DNA from: Aeromonas veronii bv. veronii
GTDB lineage: Bacteria > Pseudomonadota > Gammaproteobacteria > Enterobacterales > Aeromonadaceae
Assembly (NCBI RefSeq): GCF_000820225.1
Contig: NZ_CDDK01000041.1
Coordinates: 137,604 to 175,436, forward strand
DNA: 37,833 bases
Direction of reading: 5' to 3'
Shown here: positions 16,209 through 23,987 of the stretch, piece by piece
Layout: each line of letters begins with the position of its first letter
How positions within the stretch are numbered: position 1 is the stretch's first letter
Notes under the pieces: generated by a model
What the model was told of the DNA's origin: nothing
What the model saw: only the letters and a program-made list of their open reading frames with translations
The model's database searches: none
Made by a program: the position numbers and the translations under genes

Positions 16209-16955
16209 TCAGCGACGGCTGATATTGAGCGGGCCGAAGGTCTGCGCCACCGGCATGATCTCGATGCTGTTGATGTTGACGTGGGCCGGTTGCTGGCTCA
16301 CCCAGAGCACGGTATTGGCGATATCTTCCGGCTGGATAGCCTCCACCCCCTGATAGACGGTGGCCGCCTTGGCGTCGTCACCGTGGAAGCGCACGTTGGA
16401 GAACTCGGTGCCGCCGCACAGGCCCGGTTCCACGTTGGTGACGCGGATGGCGGTGCCAGCCAGATCCGCGCGCAGGTTGAGGCTGAACTGCTTCACGAAT
16501 GCCTTGGTGGCGCCGTAGACGTTGCCGCCCGGATAGGGGTAAGTGCCCGCGATGGAGCCGATGTTGATGACATGGCCGCGATTGCGCGCCACCATGCCCG
16601 GCAGCAGCAAGCGGGTGAGCAGGGTCAGGCCGCTGATGTTGGTGGCAATCATCTGCTCCCAATCTTCCAGATCCGCCTTGTGGGCCGGCTCCAGCCCCAG
16701 CGCCAGACCGGCGTTGTTGACCAGCAGATCCACCTCGCTCCACTCGGCTGGCAGAGCGGCGATGGCGGCGCGGGTGGCCGCCTTGTCCTGCACGTCGAAC
16801 ACCAGCGGCAGAAACTGCTCGCCCAGCTCGTCGGCCAGCGCAGCCAGCCGCTCGGCACGGCGACCGGTACCGATCACCTTGTAGCCTGCCTGCACCAGCT
16901 GGCGGCTGATGGCTTCACCAAAACCGGACGAGGCGCCCGTTACCATTGCAATCAT
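16209..16955 (-). CDS. ydfG: YdfG: NADP-dependent 3-hydroxy acid dehydrogenase / malonic semialdehyde reductase
   Basis: This 248-residue short-chain dehydrogenase matches E. coli YdfG in length and along the whole sequence: VTGASSGFGEAI, GTGRRAERL, LVNNAGLALGLEPAHKADLEDWE, INIGSIAGTYPYPGGNVYGATKAFVKQFSLNLR (catalytic S, Y, K), EPGLCGGTEFSNVRF and LPAHVNIN-equivalent QPAHVNINSIE. YdfG oxidises L-allo-threonine, serine and other 3-hydroxy acids and reduces malonic semialdehyde made in pyrimidine breakdown. The start at 16955 has GGAGG upstream; the longer frame to 17015 adds unrelated residues. It is followed rightward, on the same strand, by DUF3624 and GNAT genes, so the three may form one leftward transcript. 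Confidence 0.93.
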   Translation of the reverse strand: MIAMVTGASSGFGEAISRQLVQAGYKVIGTGRRAERLAALADELGEQFLPLVFDVQDKAATRAAIAALPAEWSEVDLLVNNAGLALGLEPAHKADLEDWEQMIATNISGLTLLTRLLLPGMVARNRGHVINIGSIAGTYPYPGGNVYGATKAFVKQFSLNLRADLAGTAIRVTNVEPGLCGGTEFSNVRFHGDDAKAATVYQGVEAIQPEDIANTVLWVSQQPAHVNINSIEIMPVAQTFGPLNISRR

Positions 16956-17011
16956 CTGAACCTCCATATCTACACCGATATTGTTATTTATCTGTTTGAA
17001 TCTATTCAGAT

Positions 17012-17257
17012 TCATTCATCGCTCAATTCACGTCCGGTCGCCTTGCGCCAGACAAATACCACCAGATGGAGCAGCAACAGGCCCGAGCCACCCAGCGCAA
17101 ACAGCAGGCCGGTGAGGGCGTTGACCGAGGTGTCGGCGCCGCACCACCACCAGACCAGCCAGCCGATCAGGCCGATGACGAACGCCTGGCCAGCGCAGAC
17201 CGGGCAGCGCCCCAGCTTGGCCCTGATGGCGGTGGCAAGACAGTTGTCGCAGCTCAT
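17012..17257 (-). CDS. DUF3624 small membrane protein
   Basis: This 81-residue protein has an N-terminal Cys cluster (MSCDNCLATAIRAKLGRCPVC: two CxxC-type pairs, a likely zinc or redox motif), followed by two membrane segments (FVIGLIGWLVWWWC and LLFALGGSGLLLLHLVVFVW) and a short basic tail. This arrangement fits DUF3624, known from vibrios and relatives, function unknown. GAGGAG precedes the ATG. It lies between the GNAT gene and ydfG, all leftward with gaps of 31 and 56 bases, so it may be co-transcribed with them. Confidence 0.8.
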   Translation of the reverse strand: MSCDNCLATAIRAKLGRCPVCAGQAFVIGLIGWLVWWWCGADTSVNALTGLLFALGGSGLLLLHLVVFVWRKATGRELSDE

Positions 17258-17288
17258 CCTGCTCCTCTATTCTGCTCGTTCAACATGA

Positions 17289-17810
17289 TCAGTTGGCCTG
17301 TGAAGATGGCTTGCGCGCCTGAGTGCGAGCCACTGTGCGCCGCTCACGCTCCTCGTCGCTCACCAGCGGCAGCACCAGCCGGTGGGCGTGCTGGTCGCGG
17401 CCATAGTAGTCCGCCAGCCGCTGCTGGGGACGAAATCCCAATTCCTGATAGAGCGCCAGCGCCTCCTCGTTGGCATCCGCCACCTCCAGCCGGATCGCAC
17501 CCCAGCCAGCGGCCTTGCCCTCGCGGATCACCTGCTCCAGCAGACGGCGGGCCCAGCCCAGACGACGCACCGTCCAGCGGATGGCCAGCGCCTGAATGAC
17601 CAGCCGATCCCAGCCTCTGTGCTCCAGCAGGCAGAGATAGCCCATCAGCTGATGTTTCTCGTCCAGCAGCAACAGGGTGCGCCCCTTGGCGTGGGCCAGC
17701 AGATAGTGCCAGCGGCTGCGGCCAAAGGCGACTTCGGGAGGAAAACAGTAGCGTTCCAGATTAACGATGGCGCCCAGATCATCGGTTCGGGCCGCACGTA
17801 CGGTCAACAC
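17289..17810 (-). CDS. GNAT-family N-acetyltransferase
   Basis: This 173-residue acetyltransferase has the GNAT fold signatures: VRAARTDDLGAIVNLERYCF at the start (RimI-like), strand 4 RLVIQALAI, acetyl-CoA loop RRLGWARRLLEQVI, and RLEVADANEEALALYQELGF. The substrate amine is unknown. The start codon is GTG at 17810 with AAGGA about 10 bases before. It is divergent from the RLAN/ATP-grasp ligase gene at 17997, sharing a 186-base control region with a perfect palindrome. GNAT enzymes commonly accompany ATP-grasp ligases in peptide-modification clusters, so a joint pathway is plausible but inferred. Confidence 0.88.
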   Translation of the reverse strand: MLTVRAARTDDLGAIVNLERYCFPPEVAFGRSRWHYLLAHAKGRTLLLLDEKHQLMGYLCLLEHRGWDRLVIQALAIRWTVRRLGWARRLLEQVIREGKAAGWGAIRLEVADANEEALALYQELGFRPQQRLADYYGRDQHAHRLVLPLVSDEERERRTVARTQARKPSSQAN

Positions 17811-17854
17811 GGGGAGTCCTTGTTCGGTTATTTATCCTCAGCACCAAAAATGCG

Positions 17855-17869
17855 ACTTGTATCACAAGT
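17855..17869. promoter_or_regulatory. Palindromic operator between the GNAT and ATP-grasp genes
   Basis: ACTTGT-ATC-ACAAGT is a perfect 6-3-6 palindrome midway between two divergent genes. It overlaps the -35 of a possible rightward promoter (TTGTAT 17857-17862, 18 bases, CATATT 17881-17886). It is well placed for a repressor acting on one or both genes. The protein that binds is unknown. Confidence 0.5.
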
Positions 17870-17958
17870 TACCAAGGCGTCATATTAGGCACTGTAACCT
17901 CTTGTTTCCCCTCGCGCCATTGTCGTGCTTGTCGGTGCATCGAAGCCCACTGGGGATC

Positions 17959-17974
17959 CTGCCTGTTCAGGCAG
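17959..17974 (+). repeat. Inverted repeat in the ATP-grasp gene leader
   Basis: CTGCCTG-TT-CAGGCAG is a perfect 7-bp inverted repeat with a 2-base centre, 22 bases before the ATG at 17997 and just before the ribosome-binding site (GGAG). It may be a second operator or an RNA structure affecting translation. No T-run follows. Confidence 0.5.
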
Positions 17975-17996
17975 TCTGATCTGTGGAGCCGAAAAT

Positions 17997-19436
17997 ATGA
18001 GTACCTATGTCATCGTCGAAGAGCTGGGCGACTGGCCTTGCCATGCCGATTATCTGCTGACCGCCCGCACCTATCTGCAACATGGCGTGCCGACCACCGG
18101 CGGGAGACCCCGCATCATCAACCTCTGCCGCAATCTGGAACACCTGAGCGCAGGCTACTACTGCTCGCTGCTGGCCCAGGCACGCGGCCACCACTGTCTG
18201 CCGGGTCTGCAGGCCATCAGCAGACTGCAACCCCAGCAGCCACCGGCCAAGCTGTGGCGCAAGGCGCAGGGATGGCTGGCCCAGCAGAGCGAGGATCGGA
18301 TCCGGGTACGCGCCATCTTCGGCCAGTGTGAACAGAACGAGCTGGCGGGGCTGGCCCGCTACTACTATGGCCTGAGTCAGTTGCCGCTGCAGGAGCTGAC
18401 CCTCAAGCGCGGTCGTCACGGCTGGTCGGTGCGCCAGCAGCAGAGCCTGTCACCGCTGGAGCTGAGCCCAAGCGAGAAGGAGTTGATGCTGCACCACGCT
18501 CAGGCGCTGGTGGGGACCGGTGACGAGGAGCAGGCGGCGCCGCTCTATCAGCTCGCCATTCTGGTGGATCCCGATGATGGCCGCGCCAGCAGTGACGGGC
18601 TGGCGCTGGAGCGCTTTATCCGTGCTGCTGCCACCCAAGGCATCCGGGCCGAGATCCTGCCACCGTCGGCCATCGAGCGGCTGCCGGAGTTCGACACCCT
18701 CTGGCTACGGGCCGAAACCGCGGTCGGCCACTACACCTTCGAATTTGCCCATCGCGCCGAACAGCTCAAGATGCCAGTGATCGACAGCTCCCGCGCCATC
18801 CTCGCCTGCAGCAACAAACTCTATCTCTACGAGCTGATGGTGCGCAGCGGCGTGCCCATGCCGCCCACCATGGTGGTGACCCGCCGCGGCCGCCACCATG
18901 TGGATGAGCTGGTGCAGCGGCTCGGCCTGCCGCTGATGGTGAAGGTGCCCGACGGCGCACAGGGGCGCGATCTCGCCATGGCCAGCGACGAGCAACAGCT
19001 GGCCCGGCTGCTGGACGAGGGGCTGGGCCGCTCCGCCCTGCTCTTGGTGCAGAGCCGGATCCCCGCCGAGTTTGACTGGCGCATCGGCTTTCTCGACGGC
19101 TCGCCGCTGTTCGCCTGCCGCCGCTACCGGCCCGAACCCGGCAACCGCATTCGCCGCCGCAAGCACCCCCTCGACATGAGCCGCATCGAAGCCCTGCCGC
19201 TTAACGAGGTGCCGGAGCGGGTGCTGCAGACCGCCCGCCGCGCTGTCCATCAGCTCGGCAATGGCCTCTACGGGCTCGATTTGCGCCAGCAAGGGCGCGA
19301 CTGCGTGCTGCTGGAGATCGTCGATAACCCCTGGATCCGCGGCGATATCGAAGACAAGGAGGCGCAGGATCTCTACGAGCGACTGGCCCGCGCCTTCCGC
19401 CAGCGGCTGGAAAACCGGGGCCAGACTACCGCATAA
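17997..19436 (+). CDS. RimK-like ATP-grasp ligase with RLAN N-terminal domain
   Basis: This 479-residue amide-bond ligase has residues about 1-150 as an RLAN-type N-terminal domain (YVIVEELGDWPCHADYLLTA, RIINLCRNLEHLSAGYYCSLLAQARGH). Residues about 190-475 form an ATP-grasp domain (LWLRAETAVGHYTFEFAHRAE; CSNKLYLYELMVRSGVPMPPT; LMVKVPDGAQGRDLAMA; magnesium-binding end VLLEIVDNPWIRGDIEDKE). RimK relatives join an amino acid to a carboxylate with ATP. The acceptor here is unknown and the RLAN domain may bind it. The start at 17997 has GGAG upstream. It is divergent from a GNAT gene and monocistronic, with a strong hairpin after the stop. It is not ribosomal RimK, which is much shorter and lacks the N-terminal domain. 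Confidence 0.88.
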   Translation: MSTYVIVEELGDWPCHADYLLTARTYLQHGVPTTGGRPRIINLCRNLEHLSAGYYCSLLAQARGHHCLPGLQAISRLQPQQPPAKLWRKAQGWLAQQSEDRIRVRAIFGQCEQNELAGLARYYYGLSQLPLQELTLKRGRHGWSVRQQQSLSPLELSPSEKELMLHHAQALVGTGDEEQAAPLYQLAILVDPDDGRASSDGLALERFIRAAATQGIRAEILPPSAIERLPEFDTLWLRAETAVGHYTFEFAHRAEQLKMPVIDSSRAILACSNKLYLYELMVRSGVPMPPTMVVTRRGRHHVDELVQRLGLPLMVKVPDGAQGRDLAMASDEQQLARLLDEGLGRSALLLVQSRIPAEFDWRIGFLDGSPLFACRRYRPEPGNRIRRRKHPLDMSRIEALPLNEVPERVLQTARRAVHQLGNGLYGLDLRQQGRDCVLLEIVDNPWIRGDIEDKEAQDLYERLARAFRQRLENRGQTTA

Positions 19437-19465
19437 CCCGCCATGACTTTGTCGCCCACAATGAC

Positions 19466-19494
19466 AGAGAGGGCCCCGCGACGGGGCCCTCTCT
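19466..19494. terminator. Strong hairpin between convergent ATP-grasp and amylase genes
   Basis: AGAGAGGGCCCC (19466-19477) pairs perfectly with GGGGCCCTCTCT (19483-19494), loop GCGAC. No T-run follows on either strand (CATATC rightward, TGTCAT leftward), but the position between two convergent stops favours a bidirectional terminator. Confidence 0.7.
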
Positions 19495-19519
19495 CATATC
19501 AAAGCGTGCTGTGTCTGAC

Positions 19520-21148
19520 TTATTGCAGACGCAGGAAACGCCCGCTCAAGGGCGGTATCTCCACCGTCACGCTGCTGCCGCCGATGGCCAGACTCTCGCC
19601 GCTTTGCAGATCCACCAGCGCGCTACCGCTGCGCAGCTTGCCCGCCGGCAGGTTGTAGCTGAGCGCCGTGGTGGAGAGGTTGAGCAGGTAGACTATCTGC
19701 TCCCCTGCCGTCTGCTTGATGTCACCATAGAGGCTGCCATCGGCCACCAATTTGACTCGCTCTCCCTGATAGAGAGCGGGGTGGGCGGCACGCATCGCCA
19801 GCAACTGGGCGAGCCACTCTTTCAGCTCGGCCTGTTCGCTACTTGGCACAAAACCGGTGACAGCGGGCACCTTGCCATCGCTGCGGGCCACATGATCGTC
19901 GCACAAGCCCTGCGCTGCGCAGTCACCACTGACCTTGGCGGCAAAGCCCGGCACCTCGTCGCCAAACTCCTCGCCATAGTAGAAGGTGATGGGGCCGGAG
20001 CGGGCCGCCATAAAGCTGAAGGCTGCCTTGTGGCGCTGCCAGTACTCGGTCGACTTGAAGTTGCCGCGCTCCAGCAGATCACCAAAACGCACCAGATCGT
20101 GGTTGCCCAGCATCAGGTTTGGCATGGCGTGATTCGGGTAGTTCTCCACCTTGTTCCAGCTGGCGTCAAGCACGCTGGCCCCCTGCCCGCCCTTGCCGGA
20201 CTCCTCCACCGCCAGCGCCTGCACGATGCCGTAGCGTAGCGGGAAGTCAAAGGCCGAGGAGAGCGCCGGATTGTCGCTGCTGCCATAAGCCTGAGCGCGA
20301 ATATCGTCAGCCCCCTTCCACACCTCGCCCACCATGTAGCCGAGGGTGCCCCACTGCTGACCGGCGGCCTTGCGCGCTGCGCTGGCCTGCTCCACCTCGC
20401 TGCGAATGGCGCGCCAATCATCCAGCCCAAGCTGATAGGCCTGATCGAGGCGCCAGCCGTCGATACCGTACTGCTCGACCCAGTAGCGGGCTACCTCCTT
20501 GAAGTAGGCGAGGCTCTCCGGCTTGCTGTAATCCACCAGCTGGCCGGGATAACCCGCACCGCCGCTGGTGAGGGCTGGCAGACGCCCCTCTGGCGAGGGC
20601 TTGCTCACCCCCACCTTGTTGACGTGGCCAAACACCCCGTCGAGGAAGACGTAGAGGCCGCGCTGATGCGCTGCATCCACCAGCTGTTTGAGCTTGGCAT
20701 TGCTGCCAAAGTTGGGATCCACGGTAAAAAAGTCGCAGGCGAAGTAGCCGGTGGCATCGAGCTTGTTATCACCGCCTTGCCCCGCGCAGGAGTCGAACAC
20801 CGGGGTGAGCCAGATAGCGTTGACGTTGAGACTCTTGATGTGGTCGAGACTGTCGATGATCCCCTGCAGATCGCCGTTGTGCTGGGAGGTGCCATAGCCG
20901 ACGCCGTAGTTGGCACTGCCGTCACCATCGGCAAACGACTCCACCATTACCTGATAGATGCGCAGGTTGCAGGCGGGTTGATCGTCGCCATAGCAGGCAC
21001 GACTGGCCGTGGCGACCGGAGGGTGGGTGACCGGCGGATTGACGACGGGGGGAGCGCTCTCCCCACCTGAACTACCGCTGCCGCCGCAAGCCGCAAGTAA
21101 CAGGGCGGCCCCGAGCAGGCCGCCATAGCGTAACGTTCCCTGTTTCAT
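19520..21148 (-). CDS. GH13 alpha-amylase-family lipoprotein
   Basis: This 542-residue glycoside hydrolase carries a lipoprotein signal peptide (GAALLLAAC, lipid Cys near residue 21) and a Gly/Ser/Pro-rich linker (to about residue 48). The GH13 barrel follows, with catalytic residues visible: nucleophile D235 in GWRLDQ, acid/base E275 in VGEVW and the third Asp D351 in GNHD. Region I reads DGVFGHV, where the usual Asn before His is Gly. Several Cys suggest disulfides in an exported protein (ACYGDDQPAC, DSCAGQ, DFFACD-like). It would cleave alpha-1,4-glucans such as starch or glycogen at the outer membrane. A C-terminal beta domain ends with SGRFLRLQ. It lies 109 bases after the oprC start-distal end on the same strand. 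Confidence 0.9.
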   Translation of the reverse strand: MKQGTLRYGGLLGAALLLAACGGSGSSGGESAPPVVNPPVTHPPVATASRACYGDDQPACNLRIYQVMVESFADGDGSANYGVGYGTSQHNGDLQGIIDSLDHIKSLNVNAIWLTPVFDSCAGQGGDNKLDATGYFACDFFTVDPNFGSNAKLKQLVDAAHQRGLYVFLDGVFGHVNKVGVSKPSPEGRLPALTSGGAGYPGQLVDYSKPESLAYFKEVARYWVEQYGIDGWRLDQAYQLGLDDWRAIRSEVEQASAARKAAGQQWGTLGYMVGEVWKGADDIRAQAYGSSDNPALSSAFDFPLRYGIVQALAVEESGKGGQGASVLDASWNKVENYPNHAMPNLMLGNHDLVRFGDLLERGNFKSTEYWQRHKAAFSFMAARSGPITFYYGEEFGDEVPGFAAKVSGDCAAQGLCDDHVARSDGKVPAVTGFVPSSEQAELKEWLAQLLAMRAAHPALYQGERVKLVADGSLYGDIKQTAGEQIVYLLNLSTTALSYNLPAGKLRSGSALVDLQSGESLAIGGSSVTVEIPPLSGRFLRLQ

Positions 21149-21170
21149 TGTTATGTTCCCGCTGTGAGAG

Positions 21171-21195
21171 CAGGCGTCTGATACGCCTGTTTTTC
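21171..21195 (+). terminator. Hairpin with T-run reading against both flanking genes
   Basis: CAGGCGT (21171-21177) pairs perfectly with ACGCCTG (21183-21189), loop CTGAT, followed by TTTTTC on the + strand. Both neighbours are on the - strand, where the stem is preceded by the A-run and followed by CTCTC. It could stop antisense transcription coming from the amylase gene, or serve weakly as an oprC terminator. Confidence 0.45.
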
Positions 21196-21257
21196 ACCAT
21201 GATAGCGATGCTCACACAGCGGTGTCTGTGACTGAAAACGTTATCTGACTCAACTGG

Positions 21258-23225
21258 TTAGAGCACCCCTGCCGAGGCAAAACGGTAGTTGAGCGAGAGC
21301 CAGTAGGACCGGCCGGGCTCGGGGATGCGGCCGCTCTGCTCATAGCCCAACCCCGCCTGACTGGCGTGCACCGACTTGGAGAGGTGCTCGTAGTAGAAGG
21401 TGTCGAACAGGTTGTCCACCCCGGCCGAAAGCTGCCACCCCTTGGCAAACTGCCAGGCGCCGCTCAGGTTCATGGTGAAGAAGCCCGGGGTCTCCCCCTG
21501 ATCCTGACCGGCGACCGTGCCGGAGCCCACATCCACCCGATCCTGCGCCGCCACCGCGCGCCCCAGCAGGGTGAAACTCAGCGCTTCGTCCGGCTGCCAG
21601 CCCAGTGCCAGCTTGCCATCAAGCGGCGGCATCTGGGCCAGCGGTTTGTTGTCGCTCTGGTTTTCGCCGTAGACCACCGCCAGACCACCATCGAGACGCC
21701 ACTGCTCGGCAAACTGCCAGCGCCCCTCCAGCTCGCCACCCCGGGTCTGGGCATCGATATTGCGCACCTTGTTCGACTTGCTGTTGTAGAGCAGGTAGTC
21801 CTTGATATCGGCGCTAAAGAGGGAGAGGGTCAGGTCCAGCTCGCGACTGCGCAGGGCCAACCCAGCATCCCACTGGCGACTGCGCTCCGGGTTGAGGGTG
21901 AACGGGGTGCTGTCCTTGCTGCGCTCCCAGTAGTCCGGCGCCCGCTCTGCCTGCCCCCAGGCCAGATAGCTGGACCAGCGTGGCGACCACTGATATTCGT
22001 AGCGGCCAAACCCGCTGTTAAGACTCAGGGTATCGCTGTAGAGGGTCTGTTCACCGGCGCCATAGCGGGTGGTCTCTACCCTATCCTGACGGTAACCACC
22101 CTTGTAGCTGTGAGCCCCCTGCTGACGACCCAGTTCGGCGAAGCCGCCCTGCTGCTCGAAACGCAGGGTGCGCTGGCGATCCTTGGTGGCATAGTCGACC
22201 CCACTCCGACTGCGGTGCTGATCCCGGTTGCTGTCGAGCCCGGCGGTCAGCAGCCAGTCGGCAGGCAGGGCGATATCGTTGGCCCAGCGCCCGCCGGTAT
22301 TGCGGCGATCCGGGTTGGAGAGCATCTTCATGCCGCTGTTTTGCCGCAGGCTGAAGTTGTCCATGATGTGGTCTATGTAGTTGTCCCACAGGGTCAGCTC
22401 GCTGCGCTGCCAGTGAGTGGTGATCTGCTCCTGCTTGAGCTTCAGCCCGAAGGATTCGCGATCAAACATGGGGCCATCCATGGTGCGATCCGCATAGGCG
22501 GCGCGGGCGTTGCTGCGCTCGGCGGTTAGTTCCAGCCAGGTGTGCTCCCCCGGCGTCCAGCCCAGCTGGGCGGTGCCGTTCTCGCGGCGATAGAAAGATC
22601 GCACCTTGTCACCGTGGCCATCGCGGTAATCGTCGCTGTCGGAGTGGGTGAACTGACCGCGCAGATAGCCATCGGTCGAACCCGCCGTCATATCCACCAT
22701 CTGGTCATCGCGGCCGAAGCTGCCATAGAGGGCCGAGGCATCGGCCTTGAGACCCGGCGCGGTGAACTCGGGTCTGTCCCGCTCGAACAGCACGGTTCCC
22801 GCCAGCGTAGCCCCCTGCTCCAGGGATTGCGGCCCCTTCAGCACCCGGATCCGGTCAAAGGATTGGGGGAACACATAGGCGGTGGGCGGGTCCATCCGGC
22901 CGCCACACCCACCGGCCAGCATGCCGCCATCCATCTGCACGTTGAGGCGGGACATCCCCATCCCCCGCAGTACAGGGTCGCCACCGAGCCCCCCTTTGCG
23001 CACCATGCTCATGCCGGTGACATTCTTCAGATAACCGGCGCCGTCGGCAGCGGGCATGGGGGAACCGGGCTTCTTGGGATCCAGTGTCACTTCAAGTGTG
23101 CTGGCGGGGCGGGTTGCCACCACCACCATGGGATCCAGCTGTTGCACCGGTTCCTGACCGGCAGCGCCGTGACAGGCGAGTCCACCAACCAGCAGGGCAA
23201 GGGGTGTGCGCATATGACAAGCCAT
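21258..23225 (-). CDS. oprC: TonB-dependent copper receptor, OprC type
   Basis: This 655-residue outer-membrane receptor belongs to the OprC/NosA copper-receptor family. Seen: a signal peptide (PLALLVGGLACHGAAG), a TonB-box region, then the plug with GYLKNVTGMSMVRKGGLGGDPVLRGMG, GGCGGRMDPPTAYVFPQSFDRIRVLKGPQS, which contains the CxxxM copper-binding pair C107/M111. A 22-strand-type barrel follows, ending in an aromatic-poor C-end (NYRFASAGVL). It takes up copper with energy from TonB-ExbBD. The ATG at 23225 is preceded by AAGGA at 8 bases; a Met four residues in is an alternative. The leader carries two tandem hairpins (23275-23328). No other copper genes are nearby, so control is not evident from context. 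Confidence 0.92.
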   Translation of the reverse strand: MACHMRTPLALLVGGLACHGAAGQEPVQQLDPMVVVATRPASTLEVTLDPKKPGSPMPAADGAGYLKNVTGMSMVRKGGLGGDPVLRGMGMSRLNVQMDGGMLAGGCGGRMDPPTAYVFPQSFDRIRVLKGPQSLEQGATLAGTVLFERDRPEFTAPGLKADASALYGSFGRDDQMVDMTAGSTDGYLRGQFTHSDSDDYRDGHGDKVRSFYRRENGTAQLGWTPGEHTWLELTAERSNARAAYADRTMDGPMFDRESFGLKLKQEQITTHWQRSELTLWDNYIDHIMDNFSLRQNSGMKMLSNPDRRNTGGRWANDIALPADWLLTAGLDSNRDQHRSRSGVDYATKDRQRTLRFEQQGGFAELGRQQGAHSYKGGYRQDRVETTRYGAGEQTLYSDTLSLNSGFGRYEYQWSPRWSSYLAWGQAERAPDYWERSKDSTPFTLNPERSRQWDAGLALRSRELDLTLSLFSADIKDYLLYNSKSNKVRNIDAQTRGGELEGRWQFAEQWRLDGGLAVVYGENQSDNKPLAQMPPLDGKLALGWQPDEALSFTLLGRAVAAQDRVDVGSGTVAGQDQGETPGFFTMNLSGAWQFAKGWQLSAGVDNLFDTFYYEHLSKSVHASQAGLGYEQSGRIPEPGRSYWLSLNYRFASAGVL

Positions 23226-23274
23226 ACATTTTCCTTATGTATTTGTTTGTTTTGTTATTTTCATTCAACCAATC

Positions 23275-23328
23275 AAACCTTTCAGCAAGGGAAAGGTTTG
23301 CCGTCAGGCCGCAAAAAAGGCCTGCGGC
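23275..23328 (-). promoter_or_regulatory. Two abutting hairpins in the oprC leader region
   Basis: AAACCTTTC / GAAAGGTTT (23275-23283 / 23291-23299) and GCCG-t-CAGGCC / GGCCTGCGGC (23300-23310 / 23319-23328) form two back-to-back stems, 50-100 bases upstream of the oprC ATG in the reading direction. After them comes an A/C-rich unstructured stretch to the ribosome-binding site. Further upstream GTTGGCTCA occurs twice exactly 50 bases apart (23399 and 23449). The arrangement resembles a structured 5' leader but matches no riboswitch class I know. Confidence 0.5.
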
Positions 23329-23470
23329 GCGAAAGCGGCAAGCCTCTGTCAGGTGAAGCGAAGGCAAGTTGGCAAAATGTTGCGCAGGTTTTACCCAAGT
23401 TGGCTCAGAAAGGCAAACGGGCAAACATTCCAGCAACAGGAATCTGGCGTTGGCTCACAAAAAATGGGGA

Positions 23471-23728
23471 TTAGCTGAAGGCTTCCCGCTCATCGATGGG
23501 AGAGATGAGGTGATAGACCTCATGGGCTGACAAGGTACATCCAACGGGCCACTCCAGCTGGTGGTGACGGTTGATGAAGACCCGGGCGCAGTGACGCTCG
23601 CTCTCCAGCTTTGCAAACAGCGGCTGGGTTCGCCAGGGGGTCAGATCCAGCACCCCCGTGGTGCCATCCGATAACACCAGAAACAGGCGCCATCCCCGCA
23701 CATACTCGACATCGATAAAGACCGGCAT
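23471..23728 (-). CDS. DUF2442 protein
   Basis: This 85-residue protein has the DUF2442 pattern: FIDVEYVRGWRLFLVLSDGTTGVLDLTPW, then a middle LESERHCARVFINRHHQLEWPVG and a terminal region with DEREAF. The ATG at 23728 follows GGAG at 8 bases; a TTG at 23761 would extend it by 11 residues without a ribosome-binding site. DUF2442 proteins often pair with a DUF4160 partner in toxin-antitoxin-like couples, but no such partner is seen beside this one, so it is an orphan copy of unknown role. About 245 bases of non-coding, hairpin-containing sequence separate it from oprC. Confidence 0.8.
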   Translation of the reverse strand: MPVFIDVEYVRGWRLFLVLSDGTTGVLDLTPWRTQPLFAKLESERHCARVFINRHHQLEWPVGCTLSAHEVYHLISPIDEREAFS

Positions 23729-23846
23729 CCCTTCGGCTCCGATTGAGATAATTCGCGGCAATTATAAACACCAGCGCTCCATCCATACACGCTGTGGCTC
23801 ACATTTTACCCAGCAGATTATGCTGTGCTCATTAGTGGCGCGACAT

Positions 23847-23965
23847 CACATTTTTAGATGATAAATGTGTTAATGCCGACTTTTAACAAACTTGAATGCA
23901 ACCTTAACCAATTCGATCTGTCATAACCTCACAACAACTAAAAAAACGTCTGTGGACAGACGTTT
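23847..23965 (+). promoter_or_regulatory. Control region and leader hairpin of the LTA-synthase-like gene
   Basis: Three elements are seen. CACATTT/AAATGTG (23847-23853 / 23863-23869) is an inverted repeat with a 9-base centre. CTGTCAT at about 23920-23926 followed by AACC and TCACAAC resembles one good and one poor Pho-box half. AAACGTCTG/CAGACGTTT (23944-23952 / 23957-23965) is a perfect 9-bp hairpin with TGGA loop, 22 bases before the ATG. None is assigned to a regulator with certainty. Confidence 0.4.
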
Positions 23966-23987
23966 ACAGTCTCATTCAGGAACAAAC

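Noticed and set aside
23275..23457. Cobalamin or another known riboswitch upstream of oprC
   Set aside because: None of the conserved cobalamin-riboswitch boxes could be found; only unassigned hairpins are present.
22542..23474. Open frame of 310 codons on the + strand opposite oprC extending into the non-coding gap
   Set aside because: Most of it is the complement of the receptor gene, and the last part crosses the hairpin region with no ribosome-binding site or homology.
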